DNA from: Pestalotiopsis fici W106-1
Lineage: Eukaryota > Ascomycota > Sordariomycetes > Amphisphaeriales > Sporocadaceae
Reading direction: 5' to 3'
NCBI RefSeq assembly: GCF_000516985.1
Contig: NW_006917100.1
Coordinates: forward strand, 671,490-735,489
Length of the DNA stretch: 64,000 bases
Of the stretch, positions 48,609 to 59,407 are shown piece by piece (within the stretch, counting starts at the first letter, position 1; every line of letters begins with the position of its first letter). The position numbers were made by a program, and so were the translations under genes. The notes under the pieces are model-generated. The model saw nothing but the letters and a program-made list of their open reading frames with translations, was not told the origin of the DNA and made no database searches.

Positions 48609-48715
48609 GACATGCTGGCTCAATGGTAAGAGCGTAGAGGGCAATGACTACTCTGTCAGTGTGCCAGGCTTGAGTCCTCCTTTGGATTCGCCTGAATTTC
48701 TTATGTTTTTTTTTT
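48609..48715 (+). ncRNA. tRNA-like Pol III unit (degenerate tRNA or SINE head)
   Basis: An A-box-like TGGCTCAATGG at 48616-48626 sits in a perfect D-arm (GCTC paired with GAGC). TAGAG/CTCTG can pair as an anticodon stem around an 11-nt loop. A B-box-like GGCTTGAGTCC at 48667-48677 differs from consensus at two positions. The acceptor and outer T-stem positions do not pair, so this is not a functional tRNA. A run of ten T at 48706-48715 could terminate Pol III. Confidence 0.3.
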
Positions 48716-49069
48716 CTTCTTTTTTTTTTTCTCTCCTGTTGACACTGTTGTTCTCGAGAAGGGGGGATACAAGATGACTGGGAAACTAATTTTGATTGTG
48801 GCCTTGGACAGACACAATGGTATTCTATTCCTTGAAGACCGTACTATCAGCAAAGTCTAGCATGATTCAATGTTGCATTCAGATTTCAGAATGTATCAAG
48901 ATATGCGCAACTCGAATACTTAGCAAGGGTCGCTGTCTGAATTGACTGCCTCAGTTGACCAGACTCGCAGTAAACCAACTGCACTCTGCCCTTTTGTCCG
49001 ATGATGGGTAGTGGATGTCCCATTCAGAACAATACCGAGATGCACACTGAATCACTGCACAGAGCTGAA

Positions 49070-49078
49070 TATTTAAAT
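49070..49078 (+). promoter_or_regulatory. TATA-like box of the small secreted protein gene
   Basis: TATTTAAAT about 210 bp upstream of the ATG at 49290, followed by a CA-rich leader. The position fits a core promoter with a long 5' UTR. Confidence 0.4.
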
Positions 49079-49289
49079 CGACAGGATAGCAACAAAACAT
49101 CTCTTCCCTTTCCATCAGGTACAAACACAACTATCAGCACCACCTTCGCAATATCATACAAACGGGTAGTTCCAGTCCTGCTCAAAATTCACCATCAAGT
49201 CATCAAAATCAAAGTTCATCACCTTGTGGTGTCTTTGAAACCTCACCAATACAAACCATATCAATTCGTCAACCCACAACATCGTCAAC

Positions 49290-49825
49290 ATGTTCTTGCA
49301 ACGCAACCTGAAGTCTCTGTCCATCATCCAAGTCGTCATTGCCATTCTCGGCTTGACTGACTTGGCCACGGCCTTCCCTGTCGGCACTGAGGTGAGTCTC
49401 TCAATTCTAACTCACTGATTCCCAAAATCTTGTCTTGGCCTCTACACTTTCTCCACGAAATATTCCTTGTGGCGTCTCTCCGAGTTTCAAAAACCCCGAC
49501 CTGTCGCTAACTGATGCTTCTTTGGTAGACCTCTGTTGCTGACAGCACTGCAATCGCCAACCACGATGCTCCAGCCTACGACTCCGCTGCCTCTGTTCAC
49601 ATTGACGCTGCTGACAACAACAACAACACCCCCAACTGGCCTTGGCCTCTCTCCCACAGTGTCACCACCAGGGCTACCGCAACTCACTCTACTACTCTGA
49701 AGACTTCTGCTATCATCGCCCGAGAGACCAACGGAGACAATGAGCATTGGCCATGGCCTAGCGCGACCAACACGCCGGGCAGTATGGCACATGCTGCTCA
49801 ACCTACTTCTAATGGTCAAGTCTAA
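49290..49825 (+). CDS. Small secreted protein with two WPWP motifs
   Basis: Exons 49290-49391 and 49529-49825 (137-bp intron, GTGAGT donor, GTAG acceptor) encode 132 residues. Residues 1 to about 28 form a signal peptide (basic start, core IIQVVIAILGL, small residues at TATA before FPVG). The mature part is hydrophilic, Thr/Ser/Asn/Ala-rich and cysteine-free. It contains two related aromatic motifs, NTPNWPWPLS and NEHWPWPSAT, about 35 residues apart. There are no KR sites; single Arg residues precede the second motif (IIARETNGD). I do not recognise a family. Candidates are a cell-wall or effector-like protein or a peptide precursor. The leader is long and has a TATA-like box, which suggests regulated expression. 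Confidence 0.8.
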
Positions 49826-50467
49826 GCCATCTTTGAGCCTTGCATTACTGGCCGATCTTCCCTAGAGGCTGATATCAAGGCTGAGCAACCACCTTGAGGA
49901 TGTGGAAACAGCACGACGTTCTTGCCCGGTCTCTGGATTGCTGGCGTCGAAAGCAGAAATCATGGTACAAACGTATTATGGAGTTTGAAAAAAAAAAAAA
50001 AGAAGAAGAAGAAAAAAGACCTGCGGTGAGCTCTTTCCTACCAAAGAATATTCTGGGGGTGGACAAAATAGTGGCCCCGAAAAACAGCACAACAACGAAT
50101 ACACGTTTCCAGTTTCATCTTAAAGTCTCATAGACTAGAACACACATGAATCTAATGAAAGGCTTTAGCACAACTGATGTATTCACTTTTCCATGTGCTG
50201 TGAATGTTATCCGTATCTAGGCTGGAATGCTCGCCTTGATGTTGGCGCTAAAAATGGCTCTGTCATATGCAGTTATTTGCACAAAGGTGAGCGACAAAGG
50301 TTCATGGCTTGCCAACAGGTGAATCACGGGCGATGTACCATTATATAATGAATTTGTAAAACGGCGAGTAGTCAGTAGAATATTTTCCCTCTATCATCAT
50401 CATCGTCATCGACAACTACTACCACATCATTCTCCTCGAACCACATAATCTGAACAAATCGTTCCCA
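49826..50467. other. Intergenic, no supported gene
   Basis: 642 bp between two plus-strand genes, with an A-rich purine tract at about 49988-50020. No gene is seen. Confidence 0.6.
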
Positions 50468-51175
50468 ATGTTTCGTGTACGAAGCCCTTCAGTTTGGTAT
50501 CTGAAAGAGACTGACTAGCTATCAAATCAGAATCTACTATTGAGTCTCCCAAGAGAAATACGCAATGAGGTTTATCTACTGGTGCTAAAGTACTGGCGTC
50601 CGGGGAGCGTATATGCAATTACAAACAACTTACAGATTCCAGCTCTCCTCCTGGTGAGCAAACAGATTCATGAAGAGGCATCACCCATATACTATGGACA
50701 AAACTGTTTCGATATATACATCAACTACTCACACGAGGGCGTGTCGCCGTTATATACTTGGGACCTGTGGTCCAAGTACTGTTCCGTTTTCAGCAGTCAC
50801 ATCAAGTGGATCAGGTGTCTGTCGTTATGGTACCAAGATGGTCCCATGGGCGACCCGGGCAACGATTATCTCTGCGTCAATATTCGCAACGGCCAACTGA
50901 GAGACTTTGACCCAGATGGCTCGTACAAGGACTACATAGAGCCCGAGCAGCGCATCGGGAATGACAAGACTGATTGGAATAATGGCAAAGAAGTCCTGGG
51001 ATGTGTAAGGCGGGTGCTTGACCAGCTCAAGCCCGGATTCGCCAAGAAGAAGAGGCGGCGTGCCTTGGTCCGCAAAGTTGCCCATGCCTTGTCAGAGTTC
51101 GCTAGGCACTGTCATGGTGGGGAGGATCTCTGGATTGAGCTCATTTGTGATACCAGCCAAGAAAATGTTTGTTAA
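50468..51175 (+). CDS. 2EXR/F-box-like domain protein
   Basis: A nine-base first exon (50468-50476, Met-Phe-Arg), a 54-bp intron (donor GTACGA, branch CTGAC, acceptor TCAG) and exon 2 (50531-51175) give 217 residues. The N-terminus then reads NLLLSLPREIRNEVYLLVL, the canonical start of the fungal 2EXR domain. LLLVSKQIHEEASPIYYGQNC, the second hallmark, follows. Such proteins are abundant in filamentous ascomycetes and their function is mostly unknown. The domain is secure. The start is an inference, because without that micro-exon the frame has no ATG before the domain. The C-terminal half is charged (AKKKRRRALVRKVAH) and ends normally. Confidence 0.78.
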
Positions 51176-52509
51176 GCAAGGACAAAGAGAAGCAAGGAGC
51201 TGAAGAACCGGAGGTGGTTGTCGATGCGGAAGGCGGAGAAAATTGGCCTATTGCACGGTTAGCAAAACAACAAGAAAAAATAAAAATAAAACCCATAGCG
51301 CCAAGGTATGACCGTGATTGTGACTTGTCATCAACGCTCATGTCGGTTGGGTCAGTAGTTAAGTGCACTATCTCGGGTTCCAGCCATGGAAACGGTCCAT
51401 GTGTATATATAATATATAATCTGCTTGCAGCGTCAATCAGAATTGTAGAATTACCTTTACAGAGATCCATGCCAAGCACTCTCGAATTCAGTATGTATGC
51501 GTGGTGTATTTGTTTCTTTTTAAATCTACTGGATCCTCTTGTATAACTTGTCCAGTCGGATTTCTTATTGAATCATGCTTCCTCTCTCTCCTTCTGTTTG
51601 CTTCATTGAAAAGGTGTCGCAGGACAGCTTACCTAAGACAAGCAGCGAGACGTGTTATACTGGATCCTTGGCGACGATCTTCTCTTGAGACTCCTGAAAT
51701 CTGACCCACTAACAACCAGTGGTCCAATTAAGCTGAGGCGACTGACGTAGCTATACGGCACTCGTCGTGGGAGAAATATGGATAGCAAGGTAGAGAACAG
51801 AGCAGAGGTGAGATACGATGCATTATTTAGGATGCTCATATTGATGGCATTAAAATGCAAGGCTTATCGAGCGCAGACAGACCTAACCTTAGGTGAGTGA
51901 GCAATGTGAAATTTGTACCTACCAAAGGTACCCAAGGTATGCTTTCTGAACCGAGACCGAGGCTGGCAATCGGTAGGTAGGTACCTTATTCGTACGAGCC
52001 ACTCGGAGCAATGGTAAAAGCATCTGGAGGAAAGATCAGAGGACGAGGGAAACGGTACCAATCAATGCCCATTCCGTAATATTCTCTTGGATTCGGCTCT
52101 GCTCTTTGCCCTCAATCACAGAAAGCACGCACCATGGTACTGAATCATACATGTAGTCATGTTTAAATAATTATCCACGCTTCTCAACATGGTCAGTGGC
52201 AGCAGTAGTAACAGCATTGAAACTGTCAATTCGCTCGCCCTATGACGCCAACCTGGGCGAGTTCAACGCATCGATAGTGGGTTCTTGGTGGGGTCGAGCT
52301 GCTTCAGACTCCAGAGCTCCTCGACAACCCCGCCGACGCATTCCGGGTCCTGGCGAAAGACCTTAACTTACACGGCTTCTGCTCTTTCTCTTTCCCGGCT
52401 CTTCTGTCTCTGCATTATTTCTCCTGCCATACAATTGACTTATTGACTCGTTCATCTACACTCTATACAAACACCTACCACAAAAGTAACATCTTTTCTT
52501 ACAATCAAA
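51176..52509. other. Intergenic upstream of TPI
   Basis: About 1.3 kb. A GGTAGGTAGGTACCTT cluster lies near 51971-51988, with related CCTAACCTTAGG and TACCTACC pieces from 51881. The last 140 bp is a pyrimidine-rich leader. No gene is seen. Confidence 0.55.
52374..52429 (+). promoter_or_regulatory. CT-rich tract before TPI
   Basis: A strongly pyrimidine-rich block (CTTCTGCTCTTTCTCTTTCC and following) 80-135 bp upstream of the ATG. Such tracts mark the transcription start of highly expressed fungal glycolytic genes; its role here is inferred. Confidence 0.5.
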
Positions 52510-53524
52510 ATGGCTCGCAAGTTCTTCGTCGGCGGTAACTTCAAGATGTGAGGCACACCCCTCCTTTGCCCAGACTCTGCTTCGTTGGGGCGAGAAGAAG
52601 GAAAAAAAGACGCAGGGGTTGAAGCTCCCCAATCTGGACAAAAAGTATACTAACTATTGCTCAAGGAACGGCACTCTGTCGTCCATCAAGGAGATCGTTG
52701 CCAACCTGAACAATGCCAACCTCGACCCCAACGTCGGTATGTGCTGTCGTGCTCTGACTTGAAAAATCCCCAGTATCGAGCCCGCATAGCTTGCTTACAC
52801 CCTGCCTTCTGAAATACAGAGACCGTTATTGCTCCTCCCGCCCTCTACCTTCTGCCCGTCCGCGAGCACCTGAAGCAGAAGACCGTCGAGGTTGCTGCCC
52901 AGAACGTCTACGACAAGCCCAACGGCGCCTTCACTGGCGAGATCTCTGTCCAGCAGCTCAAGGACTCTGGCGTCCACTGGACTATCCTGGGCCACTCTGA
53001 GCGCCGCACCATCCTCAAGGAGTCCGACGAGACCGTTGCCTCCAAGACCAAGTACGCCGTTGAGAACGGTGTCAGCGTCATCTGGTGCTGCGGCGAGTCT
53101 CTGGAGGAGCGCGAGGCCGGCAAGACCCTCGAGGTCATTGCCAACCAGCTCGCCGCCCTCAAGAAGGAGATCAGCGACTGGAGCAAGATCGTCATTGCCT
53201 ACGAGCCCATCTGGGCCATTGGCACTGGCAAGGTCGCCACCACTCAGCAGGCTCAGGAGGTCCACGCCTCCATCCGTGCCTGGTTGAAGAAGGAGGTCAG
53301 CGAGAAGGTCGCCGAGGAGACCCGCATCCTGTACGGTGGCAGTGTTAGCGAGAAGAACTGCAAGGAGCTCAGCAAGGAGGCCGACATTGACGGTTTCCTG
53401 GTCGGTGGTGCTTCCCTGAAGCCTGCCTGTAAGTTTCCCTCCCCTTCCATATCTCTCTTAACTGAGAAAGAATATGATGCTGACTAAATCGCCAGTCGTT
53501 GAAATCATCAACTGCAAGTTGTAA
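52510..53524 (+). CDS. TPI1: Triosephosphate isomerase
   Basis: Exons 52510-52547, 52666-52736, 52820-53428 and 53496-53524 encode 248 residues, the standard TPI length. It interconverts dihydroxyacetone phosphate and glyceraldehyde 3-phosphate in the cytosol. Catalytic residues are all visible: Lys in GNFKMNG (rebuilt across intron 1), His in ILGHSERR and Glu in AYEPIWAIGTG. Loop 6 and the phosphate site LYGGSVSEKN and FLVGGASLKPA are intact. Codon use is strongly biased to C-ending codons, unlike neighbouring genes, consistent with high expression. Introns are 118, 83 and 67 bp. Confidence 0.98.
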
Positions 53525-53925
53525 AGTCCTCGCACAAGTATAAGGACTAATATAAAGCTTTGATGAAAGTAAGGTCACGATTGAACGACTGAAGCGGAAA
53601 TTGGCTTGGCTTGGAAACGGAATAAAAAAAGATAGAATGACCTATTAATACCCGAAACAAACTGGATTTCATCAACTATTTTGTGCTCCCAATCGTCAAG
53701 TATAGCAGATGTGACTTGTTTGATAGTTTTTTGGTCGTCTTTTGTGTTGAAATCTATTTGTGCTGCCTCGGTTTGTAGTCTGCTTTTGTATGCTTACAAC
53801 CACGAGACATGTTTGTCCTTATGATACATCTCGGACTGGACAGCCGTGATATTTTGTACACTGATATACAATGGTGGCATTTTGTTTCTGCCACTTGTCC
53901 TCCACTACCTCTCGTAATTCGTATT
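53525..53925. other. Convergent spacer between TPI and mL43 genes
   Basis: 401 bp of 3' flanks; A+T-rich, no gene. Confidence 0.6.
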
Positions 53926-54463
53926 TTAAACCGGCATTCCATTTCCGTGGTATGGGGACCAGATGCCTCGGACACTCTCGCTGACACTCGTGACCGGCTT
54001 GTTGACCCTCTTGACCTTCTCGCCGCTGGCGTCTCGCAGCAACTCTGCCTTTTTCAGAATCGTCGAAGCCTCCATGTTCTTGACGCATATCGACTTGATG
54101 CCACCGTTGATGTAATGACCGACAATGACGGGATGCTTCCGTGGCCTCGGCGACACGGCGAACTCGATCTGGGGGTTGCTCTTGGCGAATTGAGGAAGCT
54201 GGCTCTTGATAAAGGCACTACAAAATCCAATTGTTAGAAACTAGAGGAAACGGCTGGGCTCTTTTTCGCAATCCATTCGGCTTACTTCATGCCTCTCGAA
54301 CTTCCCGAGTAGTCGCAGTAGTGAATATCTACGCGCTTGCACTGGAGGATAAAGGCCCCGACGCCATTCTGGGACGTGGTTAGCAAGCTGTACTTGGTAT
54401 GCTGAACATGTCGATCGTGCATACCTGGCCAACGGACACCTTCTCAAGCGCTCTTATCGTCAT
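53926..54463 (-). CDS. MRPL51: Mitochondrial large ribosomal subunit protein mL43
   Basis: Exons 54463-54425, 54368-54286 and 54217-53926 encode 137 residues. The start MTIRALEKVSVGQNGVGAFI and QCKRVDIHYCDYSGSSRGMN, joined across two short introns, lead into AFIKSQLPQFAKSNPQIEF. VSPRPRKHPVIVGHYINGG follows, then KAELLRDASGEK and SVRGIWSPYHG. These blocks define the mL43/MRP-L51 family (thioredoxin-like fold) of the mitochondrial 54S subunit. It is encoded in the nucleus and imported; the basic, hydroxylated N-terminus may act as targeting signal. It is divergent from U1-70K across 555 bp. Confidence 0.94.
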
Positions 54464-55018
54464 TGTGTCCGGTGCGGAGATGAATTGTTGCTCTCGACCT
54501 CATCACAGCCCGTCTCCAGAGTCTCGATCGGCCTGTCATGAAATTTTGGGAGCAAGCTCCAGGAGATATACGCTAGTCTGAATAGAGAGTTAGCGCACCC
54601 GGCTGCACGCCTTTGTGTTATCGGATAATTGCCGGAATACATAAGGTACTTTTATGCAACCAGCTCAAGGCTGCCAGATGTGATGAGGAATGAGGAACAA
54701 TTTCACTGGAGGACAGGTTTTAGCGCAGTATAGGTGCTGGTAGCTGAGTTATGCAAGTGCAAAGCAGCTCCCTCCCTCCCCCTGCTCTCCCAAAAACGCG
54801 ACGGCAGCCTTCTGGACACTCAGCTTTGCTTCATCACCAATCCAGCTTCTGGCGCCCATTCAACTCCCCATTCCATCAACACAAAGGTGCACCTTGCGCT
54901 CTTTGTCCGTGACTGTTGGCGAGTCACACACCATATCCCTGTCTTTTGTTCTTGTTTCTATTTTACACGTTTCAGACGGCGCATCTTTCGAGCGAGTGAG
55001 AAACCAAGCACGAAGAAA
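54464..55018. promoter_or_regulatory. Bidirectional promoter of mL43 and U1-70K
   Basis: 555 bp head-to-head, with a CT-rich patch at about 54767-54795. No gene inside. Confidence 0.5.
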
Positions 55019-56513
55019 ATGACGGACAAGCTTCCGCCCCAGCTGTTGGCGCTCTTCGCACCTCGACCTCCCCTGAGATGGGTCAATCATATCGATGAGG
55101 CTCCCGAGAACCGTCGCACTGCCAACGTCGCAGGTCTCGCCGAGTACCTGCCCGCCCTCCGCGCCTACAAGGACAATGATGGATACGTGCCCACCGAGAG
55201 TTGGTTGCAAATGCGCGATCGCAAGAAGCGCGAGGCCGAGGAGAGACGCGTGAAGCTCCTGAAGGAAACCCCCAAGGACTGTGGGTTTCCCCCATGTCGA
55301 TACCCTCACTCTCCCATGTTGAAAATCCCGGTTTATACCAGCACCTGCTAACCTCGTTTGATGAAAAATAGACAACCCCGACCAAGACCCCAATATTCGT
55401 GGCGATGCCTTCAAGACACTAATTGTGGCGCGCTTGAGCTACGATGCCAATGAGTCTGACCTAGAACGCGAGTTTGGAAGATTTGGACCGATTGAGCGAG
55501 TATGTCACCCATTTTCTGATTCCATTATATGGCTGCAGTGCTGACCAGAACTAGATTCGCATCATCACCGATACACATGCCCACGAGAAGCCCAACAAGA
55601 AGAAGAAGCCTCACCGCGGATACGCCTTTGTTGTATTTGAGCGTGAGAAAGACATGAGAGGTAATGCCACCGTTGACTTTTCCAACAAAAATCTATTCAC
55701 CATGTCCCTCACCTGAGATCTGGCCCTCAAGCTTGCCCATCTCTTTCCCATAAACTCAGCCCATTTACTCCTCTTCAAGGTATGATTCTCATGGTAAGGC
55801 TTTACTGACAAAAGCGCGTTGCTGCGCACGTGTGATTAGCTGCACTAGATGGTTGCGATGGCATTCGTATCAAAGACCGACGCATCAAGGTTGATGTAGA
55901 AAGAGGCCGAACCGTCAAGGGCTGGAGACCTCTGCGCCTCGGTGGTGGCCTTGGCGGACGTGGATATACCAAGGCCGTTGGGCCTCGCCCCAGCGCTCCA
56001 GGCGGCTTTGGCGGTGGCTTTGGAGGACGCGATGGCTTCCGCGGTGGTTTCGGTGGTGGTCGAGGCCGGGGCGGTTTCGGTGGAGGTCGCGATCGTGGGT
56101 TCGGTAACCGTGGAGGTGGCTTCGGCGGGGCTGGAGGCGGCGGCGGCGGCGGCGGTGGTCGCGACCGTGGTTTCGGTCAACAAAACGGCTATGGCGCTCC
56201 TCCTAATGCACCAGCAGGCCCTGGCTTTGGCGGCCGTGATCGGGACGGGGACCGCAATGGTCCTCGTGGTGGGTATGACCGTGGTGGTCGCTCATATGAT
56301 GACAGGTCTGGACGTGACGGCGGCAGATATGGCGGTGACCGTGACCGACGCGGTGGCGGCGGCGGCGGCGGCAGCAATGCCAACTACGAACCTGTCCGTG
56401 GCGACCGAGGAGGCCGTGATTTCGACAAGCCCAGAGACGATGACCGATTTGACAGCCGGAAACGTGGATTCGAGGGAGGATATGAAGACCCTCGCAAGCT
56501 GCGTCGTTACTAG
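55019..56513 (+). CDS. SNP1: U1 small nuclear ribonucleoprotein 70 kDa
   Basis: Exons 55019-55280, 55372-55499, 55555-55660 and 55840-56513 encode 389 residues. The N-terminal U1-70K signature is [20 protein letters not shown], with the helical YNPDQDPN segment after intron 1. An RRM carries RNP2 ([10 protein letters not shown]), FGPIERIRIITD across intron 2, and RNP1 ([10 protein letters not shown]). [21 protein letters not shown] completes the family signature. The C-terminal 180 residues are RGG/Gly-Asp-Arg rich with a long glycine run, the equivalent of the mammalian RS/RD tail. The protein binds U1 snRNA stem-loop I and defines 5' splice sites. The last intron (179 bp) is the longest here and contains internal GTATGA and GTAAGG donors. 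Confidence 0.96.
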
Positions 56514-57793
56514 ATGGGTGTCCTTGGTGGTGGGTATCTTCCATCTTTGCACTCACGTCTGAATCTACATTTCCGACCTTCCTTTCTTCCTTTGATCACC
56601 AAGGGTAAGCAAGGGTAAGAATATGCAAACCAACAAATCACCGCATTGCAAAACAACACTTCCTCCAGATGAAGGTAACCTGTTTTCACCGGATTCTACA
56701 AACTATCATCACAGCCCAAGAACACGAACAAAGCATATGGAAGTCTCATGTCCGATGTCTCAACCACGGACTGAGAGACGGCCTCGAACGACTTGACCTT
56801 GCATAGCATCCCCACATTCAGTCGACACGAATACCCCAAGAGCCTTACTTGTAGCCAAGGATCGGCCAAGTAATACTGTTTTCATGTACACTATAACAAC
56901 TCCGTACAGGGGAAGCATGACCTTAAGGGTCTTGCATCGTTTGGCATGCCAATATAGCTTCATTTGGAAGGTAAGGTCAGAGGTAAGGAATGTAATAATA
57001 CCTGCTGACCACTAATTGGGGTGGTTCTCTTGTAAGATGGAACACATGGACGAAAGAAAATAAGAAACGCAATTGCTTTTAGTGTCGCATCTGCTCGAAT
57101 GTAGCAACAGTGACGATGCTTTTGTCCGAGAATCGATTTTGTACCCATTCTTGATTTTGTAAAATTTGTTTGTTGTGACATTGTCATTACGCATTCCATC
57201 TAAGTCAATATTGATCTGTTGATGTTCTTTTCAAGTAAGAAAGACGTGATCGACGTGAAATCGAAAGGCTCCATTCACATCCAGATATCCCCGTGCTTAT
57301 ATTGGACCATTGAGCTCGCCCGTTTCTTTCAGAATATCTATGTAAGCGGACGAACCTGGTAGCCATTGCTGAGGTTTTCAGCCACAGACACAGCAACTAT
57401 TACTTTTAAATGTCAATTTTCTCTAGCATTGATCTATTCCTGCCAAAGTAGTACGACTTGTATGAATAAAATTCATTTCCCCATCATTTTTGTCCGTTGA
57501 AGAAAATAAATAAATTGTACCGGAACGCCGAGTGACCAGACCATGAATTTGGTATCTCGCCCTTATGCACACACGTAAACAAACGTGGAAAATAACAAGA
57601 ATTCGACAAGTTTCAAGGATGAAAAGTGCCGGCCGACACTTTTTTTCGTTGAGCGCCTCACCCTGGGGCTGGCTCTTCTTGTTTTGTCTCTCTTGTCGGT
57701 TTTCTGTTTCTCTCAGCATTGCAACGTCCCAATCTTTTTGACTGGAGCGCAGCAGATTTTGCCAGAGTTCTCTATGCCGCAGCCCCTAGATAT
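56514..57793. other. Convergent spacer between U1-70K and MRT4 genes
   Basis: 1.28 kb of mostly A+T-rich 3' flank. Short open frames on both strands carry no signatures. Confidence 0.6.
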
Positions 57794-58695
57794 CTACTCC
57801 TGCATTCCGTCGGCGGCATCGGCGCCGGCCTCGGGCTCAACCTCGGTGACCTCGCCAGTGGCCGCGGACCAGTAAGCGCGGACGTGGACAGCAAACTCAC
57901 TCAGACAGACGCTAAAGAGCTTGAGCAGCCTAGTCTGCCGAGAATCCAGAGTCTCGCCCTCGCGGCAGACGGTGTATCCCTCGCCGGAGCCGTCCTCCTC
58001 GCCAATGACAATCTTGCCGCGGACCATGCGGGTGGGCATGCCGAGGCGGCGCAGCTCGGGCTCAATGGTGTGGCCCATGGGGACGTCGTGCTCGGCGGGG
58101 ACCTCGCCGCCCGTGCTCATGACGTGGCCCGCGGGCACGGCGAAGCCGCGGCTGGCCACGGTGCCGGCGCGCGCAAAGTCGGCAAAGTTGAGCGACGCCA
58201 GGTACGTCAGCACGGCCTCGGGGTCCCGGTTCGTCAGCAGCAGGCCCACGGTTCCTTGCATGTGCGGCGCCAGCTTGTCGATGTTGTCCACAATGGCCTC
58301 CTCGGGGGTCTTGCCCAGGGCGCGTGCCATGAGGGTGGTTTTGCCAAGGAAGATGCTAATTTGAATTGACCTGTTAGCCTCTTGATTGTCTCGTGCACTC
58401 CTCTTTGGTCTGTTTTTCCTTCTTTCAAACACAGCAAATATCTCCCCGTCTTCTTCGTAATGATTGGGCGTCAGGACAAGGACGGGAGAGGACAGAAAAC
58501 GTACCGAGAGTCTGAGAGTTCTTGCCGCACCTGCTGAATGTGTGTGTTGCGCATGTTCTCGACGCTGATGATGAATACATGTTGGTAGTTTGGGACGGCC
58601 TCGCGAATGTTCTCAAACAGCTTGTCCTTGTGCTCGCGTGTCTTCTTGGCCACCTGGGTCATGTGGACCACTCTGTTGCGCTTCGACTTGGGCAT
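57794..58695 (-). CDS. MRT4: Ribosome assembly factor Mrt4 (P0/uL10-like)
   Basis: Exons 58695-58505 and 58355-57794 (149-bp intron; CG|C codon split) encode 250 residues. The start [18 protein letters not shown] and [20 protein letters not shown], then [20 protein letters not shown], match the Mrt4 branch of the uL10 family. The C-terminal insertion domain contains [19 protein letters not shown] and [16 protein letters not shown]. Mrt4 holds the P0 place on nuclear pre-60S particles and is replaced late in maturation. It lacks the acidic P-protein tail of P0, which separates the two. It is divergent from TIM9. Confidence 0.96.
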
Positions 58696-59407
58696 CTTGG
58701 CTATATTTGTGTTGTTGGTGGTGGTGGCAGAAGTGAATTATTCGTTGAGACTAACGATTGAGCAATAAAAAAAAAAAAGATTCGCTGTATATGAGGAGAA
58801 TCCAATCAAAATTGGCTGCGCAACTGGGGGGGTATTTCGTTTTTGGGTTGTCGTGTGGTTGAATTGAGTTGTCCCAGATCGATATGCTGCTCCTACTATC
58901 GTCAAATCGTCCGCCTATCGATATGAACTTTTTTTTTTCTTCCTGCCGACTGCCCATAAAAAATATTATGGGAAAGCGGCGGGCGGTCAGAGCGAGAATC
59001 CCCCGCGGTGGGTCGACTGCCGGGGACTCTCAAAGGGTTGTCCACCCACTGTAGCCAATGACCGTAGCCCGTACCTAGCTGACTTTTTAGGGACTTTCTG
59101 GCGGGCGGCTCAAAGGAAAGACCGGCTTCCGGCGCCTGTCTCTCTTATCTTATCCGTAGACAGCAGCAAGCTTCAGCTGGGGCGACTGACTGGTGGTGAC
59201 CAGGTTAGGCGGATTGCTGCTAAAAGGTTAGCTCCGGAAAAAGAGAGAGAGTCTGAGAGACTGTGAGCCAAGCTTGCAGCGCCCATACAATAGCATCATA
59301 ACCCAAACTTTCAACAACAAGAAACCAGCAACCTCCATTCCCAACACCAATCGCACTCTCAATAATCAAACTCTCGGCGCATATATAATAGACAAACTTC
59401 CTTCAAA
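58696..59407. promoter_or_regulatory. Bidirectional promoter of MRT4 and TIM9
   Basis: 712 bp head-to-head. It contains an A tract near 58768 and a T tract near 58929, either of which could exclude nucleosomes, and a G+C-rich block near 58975-59040. No gene inside. Confidence 0.5.

Larger units (their letters stand above)
48253..49289. other. Intergenic with tRNA-like unit and promoter of a small secreted protein
   Basis: About 1 kb. It contains the tRNA-like segment near 48609-48715 and, from about 49000, the leader of the WPWP gene. No protein-coding gene is supported. Confidence 0.55.

Noticed and set aside
48609..48684. Functional tRNA gene
   Set aside because: Acceptor stem and outer T-stem do not pair and the anticodon loop is too long.
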